From: Rhopalosiphum padi
Taxonomy: Eukaryota; Arthropoda; Insecta; Hemiptera; Aphididae
NCBI RefSeq assembly: GCF_020882245.1
Contig: NC_083597.1
Span: forward strand, 41,022,652 to 41,086,651
Length of the DNA stretch: 64,000 bases
Direction of reading: 5' to 3'
This document shows positions 28,951 through 43,207 of the stretch, piece after piece (positions within the stretch are counted from its first letter, which is position 1; every line of letters starts with the position of its first letter). A model generated the notes under the pieces. That model was given only the letters and a program-made list of their open reading frames with translations, did not search any database and was not told where the DNA came from. The translations under genes were made by a program, and so were the position numbers.

Positions 28951-30799
28951 TATATGCGCTGCTCCGCGGAGACGTATCCAATATTACACATGTCAATAAT
29001 AATATATAATATGATATACCTATACACAATATATACATAGTGTGTCTATAAGCATACGCGCAAAGGTCGTGGTACACATATTATGCATCCACCATATTTG
29101 TGTTTTATTGCTGCACATGTAGTTTTATTTATTTTCACATTCATCCGCCGTCCATATGTACCAACTTATGTAGTAAACATCCGTCGACCGTCAGTATAAA
29201 ATGGACATTATTAAAACTGCATAATATTATTGTTGTAAAAAGTCAATATAAAAACAATATAATACAAACTTCTATCTATACATCTATATTAGATTCGTAA
29301 TGTCAATGCATTTCACTGTTTGTAAATACGATCTACATAAGGGCACGAGTGAATGGTTCAGCATCAACAAGTTGCACGATATACTAACTAGTATTAAATA
29401 ATTACTAAGTACTAAGTTATTAAAACACACTGAAGTTAAACAGAAAAGCTTTCTCCATTTTGCACCGTCCTAATAATTCTCTTCATAAGAAACGATAATT
29501 CATAGTGCAGATCAATCACTTTTATGTACATAGAAATAGTTGTGTAGCACACTCGTTTATTGTTTATTAAATTTAATACAATATGAAGAAAACTTCTTTA
29601 GAAAAAAAATCGAATATATTATATTCAATGTTTATATTTGTATAGAAACAGTATATATTGTAAAATCAAAAAAACACTGATATTACAATTTGACCAATTT
29701 TTTTTTAATAATAAATAATAAACTTAATCGTTTGACTTTTCTATATTAATTATATTAGTTAACTGGCTATAATATAAATATATTAATATTATGTCTATTA
29801 TTAATACATAAATGTAGTAATATTTAAATTAAAATAACCAATTATGTTTATAGTTTCTACCCAAACGTTAAGATAACATGAATAACACAAATAAAATAAA
29901 ATCTATCAAATACATAGCAATTTATATATCTGAATTTGGATTATTTATTAAATGGATATATTTTTATGAAGTAATTTGTGGTTTTTAATTTTCAATAATT
30001 TATATTTGATTAAAATAATTAATAGCCAATAATAATATATTTAAATTAATTTTTCAAATTTAACATATTTTAATTTGATTAAAATAAAATACAATTTTCA
30101 ACTTAATATATTTATTTGTTGGTATATACTACATGCTGATTGTATATTATATAAACCCATTTTAGACTAATCATATATTAAAATGTATTCAAAATATTCA
30201 AAATCAAAATCACCAAGTATGTATGAAATTTTAAAATTTCAATAAGTTTGTTACTCATAACTCATTACCAAATTAAAAGTTCACTCTTTTATTAAAGGTA
30301 ACACGTATGGTACCCATGTAATACGGATCAAAACATGTGGATGTAACGTCTACTATTTTTTTTGCTTTGGAAAATACTATATTATATAATATAAAACTAC
30401 ATTCTATAGCATAACTAATCTACTATAATTATTTTTATTTTTTCAGTTAAAATAAAACACTGTTTTTACATAACATTTCAGTGTCTTATAAAAATTACCA
30501 GATAAATCCCATACGATTAACTGCTCAAGATTAAGTAACGTTAGAGAGGATTTAAATCAACCCAAACATATGATTAGAAAATCCACAATACCATGTCACA
30601 AAATGTTAAATATATTTTTTTTTTCTTTTATTTTTTGTTAAAAATTATTACATAAAACAACTATTACATACATTTTTTTAATGGATACTTGGAAAATCGA
30701 CATTCAATTTCACAAAACGTGTAATTCTTATTATTGTAATAGGTAGTTAGATTAATTCAGATGTGGAATGAATAAATTTATTTTAAAGTACGTTTTTTA

Positions 30800-31735
30800 G
30801 GAGCATTATTAACAGTAATTGAATGTAAGACTGGGCTAAGTCCGGATGATGTATTACTACGACTGGAGTTAAACTATTCCCGGAAAAGGTGGTGAGAGAT
30901 ATACCGGGCATGGAAGAAATATAATTAATAGGACCTTACACACTATTTACCTAAGCAGATGACATATTTCTACTATAAAATTCAAACACGACGTTGATTA
31001 AAACACAAAAAAGCTAATAAAATCTAGCTGTAATATGAGATTAGTAGTGTATGAAAACAAGACTAAATATATGATGTTGACATTTGACTTTATGTGTTTA
31101 CTTTTGAGTAATTAGAGGACTTAAAATACTTGGGAACTAACATAAATTAAAAAAAACAATAAGCATAATGAAATTAGGGTGAGATTAAATGTGGAAAATA
31201 GACGTTACATCACAATGAGTGAAATTTTCTCAACCAAGTTACTGTTAAGGCACACAAAAGAGCGCCTATAATGTATATACATTGCACCTATAGTGACATA
31301 CTTATGCGAGACGTGGTCTAGTACTCAAGAAGACGAAGAAAGAATGCAGTGTTTCAAGAGAAAAATATAATATAGACCAGTATACAGTAACCACCTAAGT
31401 AGTTTTTATGAATGAACAAATGAAAATCTACAGTAGGTGTATAGCAAGATGAGTTCACCTAATTTTTTAGTTAGAAAGTGGCTGGATTGGACCGGACATG
31501 AATAGCGAGTAGAGGGCTCACTAAGAGGACTCGTTAATAAAATCACCGGAAACAACTCATCGGGAAAAAAACTAAGAGGCAGGCCTCGGCGGAGATGCCA
31601 CGATACAGTTGATAGAGATTTGAAGAAAATAAAATCAACTCGTTACTAGATTTGCAAGCAAGGTTTAATATAAAGAGATGGAAGAGTGTATTGGAAGAGG
31701 CGATGGTCCTAAACGAACTGTTATAATCCTTAAAA
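30800..31735 (+). mobile_element. Degraded non-LTR retrotransposon (LINE), reverse transcriptase C-terminal part
   Basis: Several reverse transcriptase blocks lie in the correct order on the plus strand, broken by stops and frameshifts. GLSPDDVL (a decayed GLRQGDAL-type block) with EKVVRDI follows near 30835-30905. ADDIFLL at 30955-30975 is the catalytic motif, with the preceding aromatic codon now a stop (TAA). NENKTKYM follows near 31050, EDLKYLGTNIN at 31115, NEIRVRLNVENRRYITMSEI from 31167, CETWSSTQEDEERMQCFKRK from 31305, and KLRGRPRRRCHDTVDRDLKK near 31571, then RWKSVLEEAMVLNEL to about 31722. The last block is the typical C-terminal tail of arthropod elements of this kind. The element is a dead 5'-truncated copy. 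I cannot fix the clade. The 5' boundary is approximate. Confidence 0.85.
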
Positions 31736-32468
31736 GAAGAAAAAGAAGTAAAATATGTATATATTTTAATTTAAATGAGATTGATTAATAAAATAATTTA
31801 TTGTTAATGACATAAATTTCATGTATTTGTATTTGTTTATGTGTTATTAAAAATTCAAAACATAAAAATATGTTATATATAAATTATGTATGTAGATAAG
31901 AAATAATAGCGTAGGGAAATTTTTTTATTCAGTTATAAAGAATTTGATTAGATGTTTTACTATGTTAACAGTGATATGGAAACATTTTGTTCGTAAACAG
32001 ATACGTACAGATAGTCGTCTCACAAGACGATTCAATAATATTTAAATCGTTAGAACATTTAATCCCACACAACAATGTATTACCATCATCATTCATAGCT
32101 ATATTTTTAAACGTCTGATTTATGTAAGACACATCTTGCACACTTCATAATGGTTGAATTTTAAAAATATGAATTCTTTAAAAACTAGTCCGGTGCTCCG
32201 GCTTTGTATTTCTTACACAGTAACCATACAACAGTCGACAGTTGTACAATTTTGTTTAATCGCAACATTTATTTCATCGGGTTTATCTATGTGCTAACCA
32301 CACCACGTTCTCGGTCCTCGTCTGGGTGAATACTGCAGGTTTACTAATATTGCAAATTATTGCATTATGGCACTAGACACACAAAAGAGGGCTAGTGTAC
32401 GTTATGAGATTAGAGGTACAATAAAATGAAACTTTCCCGACAACTTTCCCGTTTCGAGAAGTATTTTT

Positions 32469-32492
32469 TTTTCTCACAAAAGTGTGAGAAAA
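32469..32492. repeat. Perfect 10-bp inverted repeat, 4-nt spacer
   Basis: TTTTCTCACA (32469-32478) and TGTGAGAAAA (32483-32492) are perfect complements separated by AAAG. The unit could form a hairpin in DNA or RNA. No gene context explains it. Confidence 0.85.
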
Positions 32493-35324
32493 GAATAAGG
32501 TTTCCATACAAATATGTGAGTACGACGAAATTCCGCGTATGGGCGTATATGTATGTAAGTGTGTATGTATGTGTACACATGTTATGGTCGATGGAGTTCT
32601 GCTAATGGAGGAGCAAACATATGTGAGCGTACGTACGCGTATATAAGTAAGTTGATGTATTACCGAACGCGTCTACCTGCTTTACTCTGACCGTACTTTT
32701 CATTGGCCAAAAGGAATAAAAATTGTCGTTGGTTTCGACAGAAAAACCATTAACAAAAAGTGAAGAAAAAAAAGTATCTATTGGAGATGAAAATGTGTCG
32801 AAGTAGGTATTAGTGCTTTGCGGTGAATGATGAAAACCCCATTATAAATTCAATTTTCAATACTTTGCCGTAACAATCAAAACACATCGCATAGCGATAT
32901 GTTAAATCGTATTTTATATAATATTAGTTTATCACATTTCCGTATTCATGTAAATCCAATAAGTACTTGGTTTTTTTAATAGAAATCTAGTAAACTTGTT
33001 CGGTTTGCTTGTTATTCATAAAAAATCGAAATAACAATTCGTATCTCAAAAGTGTATTTGTTGACAACGCTCTAGTTAGAATACAAGTTGTAGTTCTACA
33101 CTACTTTAACGTTCATTGGGTACTTGCTATTATACATCATTAAAATGCTTCATCGAAACAGTGAGCAAACATTGTTGTTCTGCTAATTTTACAGCTCAAC
33201 AGTCGCAATAATTAGTCATCGCGTATGTAACTGTTTGATTTAGACACATTGAAATAAGTTTTTATACACGACATTTTCTAGTTTTATAATTTCTAAATTA
33301 GATACTATTTTGTTATAAACATACAATTGTTTATTTTCTAAAAAACTAAAATAACAATAAATTAGGTGTTCGTAATAATTTCTGCTGAATTCATTAACAG
33401 AAAGCAACAATTACTTTTCTATTTACAACCAAATTATATTTTTTATTATAATACAAACAAGGAAAATATATATTATTCTATATTTTAATAATTAAATTTT
33501 TGTTAAACCTCTAAGCACATCGTTTAACTTTGTTTGTCGAATATCTTTCAATATATAATTTTTTGATTTAAGCATGTTTATGTTTATGGAAATACTATAA
33601 ACGGAAAATTGTTATAGTTAAAACTAATAAATTTATGTTGACGACTAATATTAATAAAAATGGTAGAACTATAGTTCTATATTTTTCCCCCGACACATCG
33701 TATTATATGTTCAGTTTTTAGTTTTGAATAATAACAACAAAAGACATTTTAAAATAAATAATTACTAATAAAAGTACAATAATTAATAATGTATAAAACT
33801 ATACGTCGTTGATAATATTAAAATGTTTATAATGATATATATGCAGATTTATCTTATTATTGTTATTTTTAATGTCATTATAATATAATAATATATCTGA
33901 AATCTTCGTTGGATATAAAAACATAAATTTTTAAATTAACTTAAAAATACATATTTTTCTAATGTTAATTAGTTTCATCAAATTCTCAACATTTAATACT
34001 ACTTTGGTATCTTATTTAGTGCCATGAAATTATTATAGTCATACACCTGTGTTTTCCTCTCGGAGAGTGGTTCCTGCGAGTACAAGGTTTCTAAAACTTT
34101 TATGTTACACGTCTCCTTTAATTAAAAACCAGTAAAATAATGTACTATAGTTAAAACATGTACGGAATTATTGTCCTTGTTGTGTTAAACAAATGAGAAA
34201 AATACCTGAAATTAGTATAGTAAAGTTATTATAATATAATTTAATGTACCTACGGGCTGTAAATTGTATAATTTTGTATTGTCCTAGCCAAATAAAATTG
34301 CTATTAAATAGTATTAAAATATTGATTAAATATTAGTATTAGGAGTGTGTGCGTGTATTTATATGTAAAATGTAATATATATATATATTATTCACTTATA
34401 CCATCTTTATAAACGGAAATTGCTGATCGTGTAGTTTTTATAATTATCACCCTTTGTTTTTGGATGTCATTTTAATTAATTCACAATGATGACAGTCCTA
34501 ACACTCCTAACTTATTCGCATTGCTTTAGAACAACATGCAAGCATATATTTTTTATATGTTACATAATATCGTATACGTAACAGAATTACTAATGATAAC
34601 ACCGTAAAATATAATATGCTTAAGTAAATGTGAAAAAGAGAGAGAGATGGTGAGTGTAATAGGGTCTGTATTGTAGATATGTATATACAAGATATCATGC
34701 TAAAAAAGAAAATGATGATGGCAAAAAGAGAATTCTTAAGAGAATATATAATGAGAAGTACGAAGAATATATTATATGGAAAGGGCTCTGAAAACTGCAT
34801 GGAACGTAGACATAAAAGTATAATAGTTTTCATAAACATATGATTAATATTTTAAGTTTTAACCAACCGTGTAATGTGTTGAATTATTTTAAAACAAAAT
34901 AACCATGTCATTATTTTTTTATGAATATTCATGCACGTGATTAAACTATTTTATTAATAATAATATAATACTAACATACCTACATATTATAATACATTAC
35001 TTAGTTAAGTAATGTAGCTAGTAACTCGTATTGTACTTAATACAAACTGTCTAAAGATTTTAATTTTTACATCTTAGATATCAATGTTACGACACATTTG
35101 TTAACTCTCCTCGAGTATTAAACAGATGAAAACTATAAATAATACATATAATAATATTTTGATGTATTTTATAGTTACCTTTTTTTTTTTTTTTTGTCGT
35201 AATGAGTTTTTAGAGTTTTTATTACAGTTTTAATAACATAACGAGAAACTCAATTTAATGATCAATTATGTTTCGTATATAAATAATATAATATATATTA
35301 TTGTGAAAGAAGTGCATTTTAATT

Positions 35325-35690
35325 GTGTGCGCAGGTGTTCGTGTATAGTGTTTCGTTTGTCAAAAACTATTATGGTCATGATTATTATTTTTCGGCCAAA
35401 AATACAATATTTTTAACGTCGCATTTACACTGGGGCCGGAGAAGCGTTATTAAATCGAAAAGTTTGCTCATAAATATTAAAAATCGCATACAGGCCAACG
35501 AGGGTCGGATGGGATATCGCGGTCGTGGGGAAAGTCGCTTTTGTTTGGCGATCATGCACATACGCATAAAAGCGGTTTACGTCGTTTCTAACTTGGACCG
35601 CTTCGGTAAAAAAAAAAAAAAAAAAGAGAAAAAAGAACGCTTCCTAAGCAAGAAAAACTGCCTTTACGCCAAAAAATAAATAAAAGTGTG
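35325..35690. promoter_or_regulatory. Small CpG-rich patch with overlapping short ORFs
   Basis: The patch holds a 118-codon plus-strand frame (35323-35679), the longest in the window, overlapped on the minus strand by frames at 35385-35567 and 35588-35785. The plus frame runs into a long adenine tract (lysine-rich tail, about 35607-35635), which is a homopolymer rather than a protein feature, and no domain is recognisable. I regard it as chance openness in a G/C-richer patch, although a small lineage-specific gene cannot be excluded. Confidence 0.2.
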
Positions 35691-36088
35691 AGTGTGGGTG
35701 TGTGAATGTGTATATATGTATCATTTGTGTGCCTGTATATTATATTATTCAGATACATATTATACAATATAACATAAATATGCACTAGTACCAGTATTAC
35801 CGCTGTCGTCTGCGAGTTGTTATTATATATGAATAAAATATTTATACGTTGCGCGATAGGTGAGTTGAAGACGATGAATAATTTCCTTGTGAAATTGTTG
35901 CGAATCGTTCCTGAGCCGTTGTTATAAAGAAAGCTGACATCGGTTTATACTCTGTGTGTACGCTCTTCATAATTTTCTCAGCGAAAATTCAAAATGTTTA
36001 TTACAAAAAAAAGGTATGCATATACGGCGTACACGTAAGCGCACTTCTAAACAAGTGTCCGGTGAATAAAACCTTCGTCAACCCAATC

Positions 36089-36109
36089 ATATATATATAT
36101 ATATATATA
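36089..36109. repeat. AT microsatellite
   Basis: An AT run of 21 bp, upstream member of the pair with 36222-36252. Confidence 0.95.
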
Positions 36110-36217
36110 CAACGATATATAGACGCATAATGTATAATATTCCGTTCTTTACGATTGTTTATTTCGGTCTACCGAATACTGCAGGAATGGTCGTGAACCA
36201 CTCATCATCGTTATGGT

Positions 36218-36221
<4 letters not shown>

Positions 36222-36252
<31 letters not shown>
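36222..36252. repeat. AT microsatellite
   Basis: An AT run of about 31 bp, with a second shorter AT run (36089-36109) only about 110 bp upstream, so the two form a pair in the large intron. Confidence 0.95.
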
Positions 36253-36253
<1 letters not shown>

Positions 36254-37179
36254 GAAAATAAAAATCTCGGTGCATCGACGTCCACTCGATGGGCGTCACC
36301 GACTGGACTGACAGCACTAAACGGTGTATAGCGAGTCGTTAATTTTATATATTTCGCATTATTTACCACCAGTCTATTTTGTCGGACTCGTGTTTAATGG
36401 TCGTTCACGTTTAATTTAATTGTCCAAAATGAAACAATAGCGTTATAGAAAAACTATTATTACGAGTTCACAGAAGAGAATATTGTTTGTCTTATAAGAA
36501 CATAATATACTCAATAACATGTCACCAAAAAAACGTAGTGGAGAGGAAATCGTTAGATCTTTAAAATAAAAATTAATGTTTTATCGGTAGGATTAAAAAA
36601 TAATAATCATTATTACAGTATTTTTTTTTTTTTTTTTATAAAATCGTCATAAATTACGAAATACAAAATTACAATATTGCAATGTGTCAATTTTTGATAT
36701 TATTTATATCGTGTAATAACAAAAGTCTACGTTACTATATTATTGTGATACACGATACACCAAGTATAATATAGCATAATTTAATACGGATTCGAGATTA
36801 TAGGACAATATAATATATTGAATTATAAGTATTTATTTACATTTAATTATATAATGTTATGTATATTGTATACGTTTATGTTTTTGTTGCGATGTCTTTA
36901 AAATGAATATCGTGTTTCAAAAGAGATCTCAAAAACACACGTCAACGAGATACTTTATTAAATTGATATTATAAAGGTATTTAGTAGTGTGTAATTGGTA
37001 ATATATTAATACAAGTCCTGTGCACAATGAATAACAGCGGTAGTAATTATCGGTTATAACATTTTTATTCGGGTACTGCTGAGTCGATAATAATAATTGT
37101 AACCGTCGTAAGTCGTAATCCATAATTAACCCGAATAGTATATTTCGTCATTATATTTATTATTTTTATCGTTAACACC

Positions 37180-37640
37180 GTTGAAGCTCGTATATGCCTA
37201 CAGCATAACCTAATATAATCTAGTTTCCGAGCCGGAAGCACTGTTATTGGATTTTCACTAGGTAAATCCTGCTGATACCGACATAGTATTACAAGTACCT
37301 GCTTCCAGGAGTGATGTTTATTTTTTCAATTCGGTTTTGCAAAATCGATTGCCACGAAATTGAGAACATTTTCTCGGCGTAGCGCGCCACGAAATTCGGT
37401 TATATAACATTATCGACAAAAACGCTTTGGTACGCACCGAGAATGGCCGGTACTCCGATAACCGTATAAATATCCACAGCGGGTATAACATTATAACACT
37501 GCGTTTCTTTTAACGTTCCGCGCCAAAATATAGATATTTAGGCACTGTAAGAAGAATATTATGTGTTTAGGCGTACATTGCACGCTAGCATATCGTGCAC
37601 AGTCGGTCAACAGATACTGATATAAATCTAGATCCCGTCG
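37180..37640. promoter_or_regulatory. CpG-rich patch in large intron
   Basis: The sequence shows repeated CpG words such as CTCGGCGTAGCGCGCCACG (about 37373) and CGCGCCAAAATA (about 37519) against an A/T-rich flank. No open frame of note is present. It may be an intronic regulatory element, on composition alone. Confidence 0.2.
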
Positions 37641-40078
37641 GTTTATCAGAGTACCTATATAACACTTTATTCCGATGCGATAGATGTTTATAGTGCCTCC
37701 AATTAATAAATAACCGTAATTTATACAATTTTCTTACATTATACATTTTTTAAATTTTATATAACCCTTACCTATAATAACGGTATACCTACGAAATAAT
37801 TAAACACGATCGATTATTGATTGTTAGGTATTTTTATTATTTAGATTTTATTTTTCGTAGAATCGAGTGTAATATTGTGTGAGCGTGATTTTTTTTCTTT
37901 TTTAACTTGGCAGCCAGTGTTCTGTACGATAATGGTGCAATTGGTCTAAAATTATCGTTTTAATTTAAACTTTTTTTTCATATTTTGCAAAACAATCAAC
38001 ACGCCCTTCAAACCGAGTTGCGCTCTGAGCATATTATTACAATAGAAATGCGATAAAACGTTTATATATTATTGTAATAACAAGTGTGTATAATAATTTA
38101 CGACTGTTTTTAGAAAAATTAAAACGTTTCTCATTTGTAATAATCATGAGGTCAGAGAAAAATTTTAAAAAGAACTTACAGTCACCGTAGATAGATTTAT
38201 ACCCAGTTTAGCTAGACTACTGTCAACTATTTCAGTAAGCTCCGGAATTACTGTGGTTGCAGTGTTATGCAAACGTTTTCGTGTATAGTTATAAGTACAC
38301 AGCGTTATATGTGAGGTGGCAGTAATATGGCGCCTTCTAGTTTTAGAAAATCCGTTTAAGCTGGATTCACATTTTAAATATTTGATGGTAATAAATTATA
38401 CGAAGATAAGAAAATTAGTTTATATTCACTTCACGCATGCAACTTTTCATAAAACATAATATGTAATATTTTTTCAATTACTATAATAAATTATCACGAT
38501 TCAACAGACTATTTTAGATAACGAGTATCCATTATATTTCATAAATATACCTATTTGTAATTAAAAAAAAAAAATACTTTCATCGTACTTTATATTAAAT
38601 CATAAATATATCACGATCTTGCTATTTATTAATTTTTAAAATTTCAACAATATTGTTTATTTGTTTTTATTTTATCGTATGAACGTATATTTTCATCCTA
38701 ATAATCGTTTTGGATTTCGCGTCTAGACTCACGTTTTTAGAACCCATAATATATATTATCGGTTATTTTAATATTATGATGCTTATATATTTTTCCAGTG
38801 TACCATTGTTAATACATTAAATTATATGGGCGTGTGGACTGCTCCATAGTTTTTAAATTCAATTCGGTTAAAGTAATGTAGTTCAACGTAGTATTTACTG
38901 AATGGACTTGGACATTTTAGTTCGTATTTTAAGTCAATTACGATAGTGACTATAGTTCATTCAAATGGATAGCACGTGCTACAGGATCTTCGTTCATAAA
39001 CATTACCTTTGTTAAGTTATAATCAAAATTGACAATTTATTTTAACATAAAATTTCTATTAATTTATAATGTATAGAAAAGTATTTATTATACGCTCAGG
39101 CATCACTTATGAATATTTTTTATTTATTTCAAATACTAAAATTTAGACAAAATTGTATCATCCCATCACGGAACGTTTGATAACTGTAATACATATAATA
39201 TTCACCTAATATATAGTACCTAATAACTCAATTGTATAACAATAATAATATTAATTGTTGCGTTTAAAAAAAACAGATAATATTATAATATTATAGTGAA
39301 TATTTATTTCTGATGAGAGGGACGACTCATTAGGTATAGTCAACTCCGTTTAGTAGTTGATAAGTTTCTCGTACTCTTAACATTGTTTAAACTAGTATAT
39401 TGTATAATGTTGGCTTTCTTCTATGTAACTTACTATAAAGAGTGAAGAGGTAAAAAGGAATTATTCTTTGGGAAATAAATCGGCTCTGGAAAGGTAATAG
39501 ACTCTTTAATAAATCCGCTTGTCGCTCTCTGGTTTTCGCTGAAAGTGTATACACCTATCTAACTTGAGAGTTACCTACTGGATTCGATTGAAAAATTGAG
39601 TGGGAGAGCACCAGCAAACCGAGTTTGTGTGTGCAAGTAAGTGTACACGAACCAGACTTATGAGTAGTCATGAAATGGATAAGTATTTTTACACTCCGTG
39701 AAATAAGAAAATATTTCAAGAAAATGGCCACTTTTTCACGAAATCGCCACGTTAATTTTAAATTGTGTAATTTTTTCACAGCATAATCATTCATTTTCTA
39801 AAATAAAATATAATTCACACAAAATTAATAAAATTATTTTATTATAAAATATTTAATACAATACACGATTTATACATGTATATATCAATTTAAGTTTTAA
39901 TTTATACTAAATAAACAAAAAAGAAAAGTATATTAATTATAAATATTTTTTTTTTATTTTTATTTATTTAAAATATGCTATTTAAAACAAATAGTTATGA
40001 TAATGAATATTACATTTCATATTAGTTCTACCTTTAAAACAAGCATATTGTTTAGATAGATATATAATGTATATCCTT

Positions 40079-40097
40079 GAGTGTATATTATACACTC
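40079..40097. repeat. 19-bp palindrome
   Basis: GAGTGTATATTATACACTC reads the same on both strands apart from the central base. It may be chance in A/T-rich DNA or a dimeric-factor site. Confidence 0.8.
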
Positions 40098-43000
40098 ATA
40101 CGCAAACAACTTAGAAACCACTAACCTTCTGATAAAACTTGAACAGTTTCATGTAAATCTATACAGAAACTAGATATATACTTGAATTACGACTTCATAT
40201 TATATATCAAAACTATACACAGATACTGTGGATATTGTAGAGATATTAATTAATTATTTAATAATCAATAAGTATTTGCATAAAACTTTCCAATTTGTAT
40301 CAGAATTAAGGTTATCAGGATTTTTTAAGATGTTCGTGTAAGAGTAAAGAGTACTTGTAAGTATGCGCTCATTTGTAATATCATGTAATATTACAGATTA
40401 ACAAACTTGTTTTCCCTCTATTTAAATTAAATTAAATTTATTTACATTTTTGTATGTAGCTTTAATTTGAAGACTATTATTAGTTAAATATTGAATAATA
40501 TAATGCATTACTTACTTAATTGATATTTAAGCGAACATAATTCAACTATGTCTGTATTCTAAAAAATAAAGCATGTTATTATAAACAATTAAATAATTAA
40601 ATGATATGCTTGTATTGTAATAATTGTATTTTATCAAAGTGAATGACTACATTGAACAAAAAGTTACTCGGTATAACATTTGGATGACGCATTAATTCTA
40701 CATTATTGTATTTCACAAAGAGTGAAAAAACGTTTAAATTTCTTGAAACCGACAACTTTTCATGAAAACTTTGATTTCACAAAGTATATATGTGTTTTAA
40801 GAAGAAAAATCTGATTCATAAAGTTTATTATATTGTATAACAAAGAAATCTTCAGTATTGAATATTTTAAATAATTCGATGCTTAATAAATTGTATTTTT
40901 ACATTTTCTAAATTTTGATATAATTCGTTAAGCGTATTTATATAATTCTCATATAATTGTTAATAAAAAAAAAAAATACATTGTCAAATTATTACCTTTA
41001 ACGCTATTTGTATGTTTTTGAAATTAAATGTATTAATTATTTGATTTTGTTTAGACTTCATTTTTGTAAAATGTTTGTAACATTTAAAAAAATGTAAATA
41101 TTAATAATACAATGTCGTACAACATATAAAGCATTTAAAAAAAAAATAATTTATAGTTGTAATTAAAAAATATATATAAATAGAATTTGATATCATAGAT
41201 CAAATTGTTTCAATTGTTTTTAATATATTTTTCTCGTATAATACAAATATAATGAATTCCAAAACAGTATTTAACATAAATAACTTTAGTTGAAATAAAA
41301 GGTTTTCATTACTCCATAAAACTTAAGACACTATAGAAATGTTTATTTGTTTTAACAAAAATAAAAAGTTAAAAAAATATCTATTCGATTTATGTAACGT
41401 GATTTTCCCTTAACTTTACTAAAATTATAAACATTTAAAGTCACCCCACATTTCAAGAGTTTATGCTTTCATGAATGTCGACTCGCAAATCTAAATAAAT
41501 AGTTTATGCATGTTATTAATAAGTAGATGGTTATAATTCAGTTTATTCTGGAAAACTTTACGTCCCTTGTCCGTATGCAACGAAAATTATTCCCAACTTA
41601 AATTCTCACCAAAGTTTATCGTATAATAAAATAACTATATGAATAGTAAAAACCGTTTAAAATAAATACGTGTTCCTGCTTGCTAGAATATTATTCTGTC
41701 TAATTTGGCGAGTTTAAATGTTGAATGTATAAGTCCAACGCCATAATATTCAGTGCAACTAACTAGAACCTAGCAAATTATGTATAATTTCCGGTAGCCA
41801 AATGTGAGTCCATGCTCCGTTCGTCCATCACACACAGTGATTTAATTCATCGTGTTTAGTGAACATAATCTACAATTATGTTATCTGAAACGTTCTCATC
41901 CATATTTCATCCTTAACTGAAACACGAGGTGCCCGTTACCGGTAATTAAATTAGTGTATAACACTAAATCGCCAGCTCGTATGTTTACTCTCGTCCAACA
42001 ACGTCAGCTATAACCCAATATTTATCGACATTATAGAATTACCATTCGGTCGAAAATGTCACTGCCAAAAATCTGGTATTGATTAATATTTTGTGTGCAA
42101 ATTAATAATACATGTTTCGAAAGGACACTCGGACTGTGTGATATGTTTACAAACAATTACTTTAAAGTATAATTCGTTTGTACATTTTTAAAGTGATCTG
42201 AAGTTCGTGAAAACAAATTAAACGTTAATAGAGTTGACATTAAAATTAAAGAAAAAAAACTAAAAAAGACGCTACACAGACACGGTACAGTGACATAACG
42301 TCAACGTCTACATCTATTTGTATGGATAATGTATTTTTATAGTTGTTTTAAATTATATTAGTGACTTATTTCCCTATTATAAATAAAGTACGATGATGAC
42401 ATTTTTGTCCGTACTAAATTTAATAATTATTAAAATTGTATAACATATAATATATTACAGTTGTAAACTTATAAATAAATACCGACGTAGCTTAGAGCAA
42501 CGTGAATAGGGTCAGAGTTTAAATAGTTTAAAATCAGCATAAAGATTTTGAAAACTTCATTGTGTATAGACAATAAAAATAAACGTGATGCAAAAAAAGT
42601 TTCGATTCCAATAAAATATCCAAACTTGTTAAAGAAAAAAATCTATATAATATTTTAAATATTCAATTTTATTATAATTGAAATAAAAATTACTATAAAA
42701 AAAAATGCGTCGATGTTTTGAATGTTATTTAAAATTAATAACTGCAAGATAAGTTTATTCGAATTCTACGAATTTATACTAATTTGCAAGCTAAAATATT
42801 GTTAAAATCGACATTCAAAAATAAAAAATAAAAATAAAAAAATTCAAACATTTAAAATATTTTGATCATTTTATTGTATATAATCATGAAATTATAATTT
42901 AAGTAATAGTGTTATGATTCATGATTCTACAATAAATATTTTTGAATCATATTTTAGAAAATTTGATGAGAAAAATTCTTCTTTTTTATTTGAAATTTTG

Positions 43001-43146
43001 AATACTAAATTGAAATATAACAAAATATTAAGTTTATATTGTAAAAAACTTGTGTTGCGTAGATTTTTCGGTGTTCTATAATTTTCTTTTGTTTAAAAGT
43101 ATTATGTTTTTTTACGTTTTAATTATGCTGCTATATCAAATTTTTA

Positions 43147-43207
43147 TCAATAACCACTATAATAGTAAAAATAAAGCATTTTTATTGCTTTAAAATATAG
43201 TGGTTGA
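43147..43207. repeat. Nested inverted repeat of about 60 bp
   Basis: The outer arms TCAATAACCACTATA and TATAGTGGTTGA pair with a small bulge, and inner arms AAAGCA and TGCTTT pair within. The whole unit could fold into one long imperfect hairpin. A tiny MITE remnant or chance are both possible. Confidence 0.6.

Noticed and set aside
35323..35679. 118-codon plus-strand ORF, the longest in the window
   Set aside because: The tail is a lysine run from an adenine tract, no domain is recognisable, and opposing frames overlap it. Best explained by locally higher G/C.
42478..42530. GACGTAGCTTAGAGC-like string considered as a tRNA 5' half
   Set aside because: No matching acceptor stem, anticodon arm or T-loop consensus follows.
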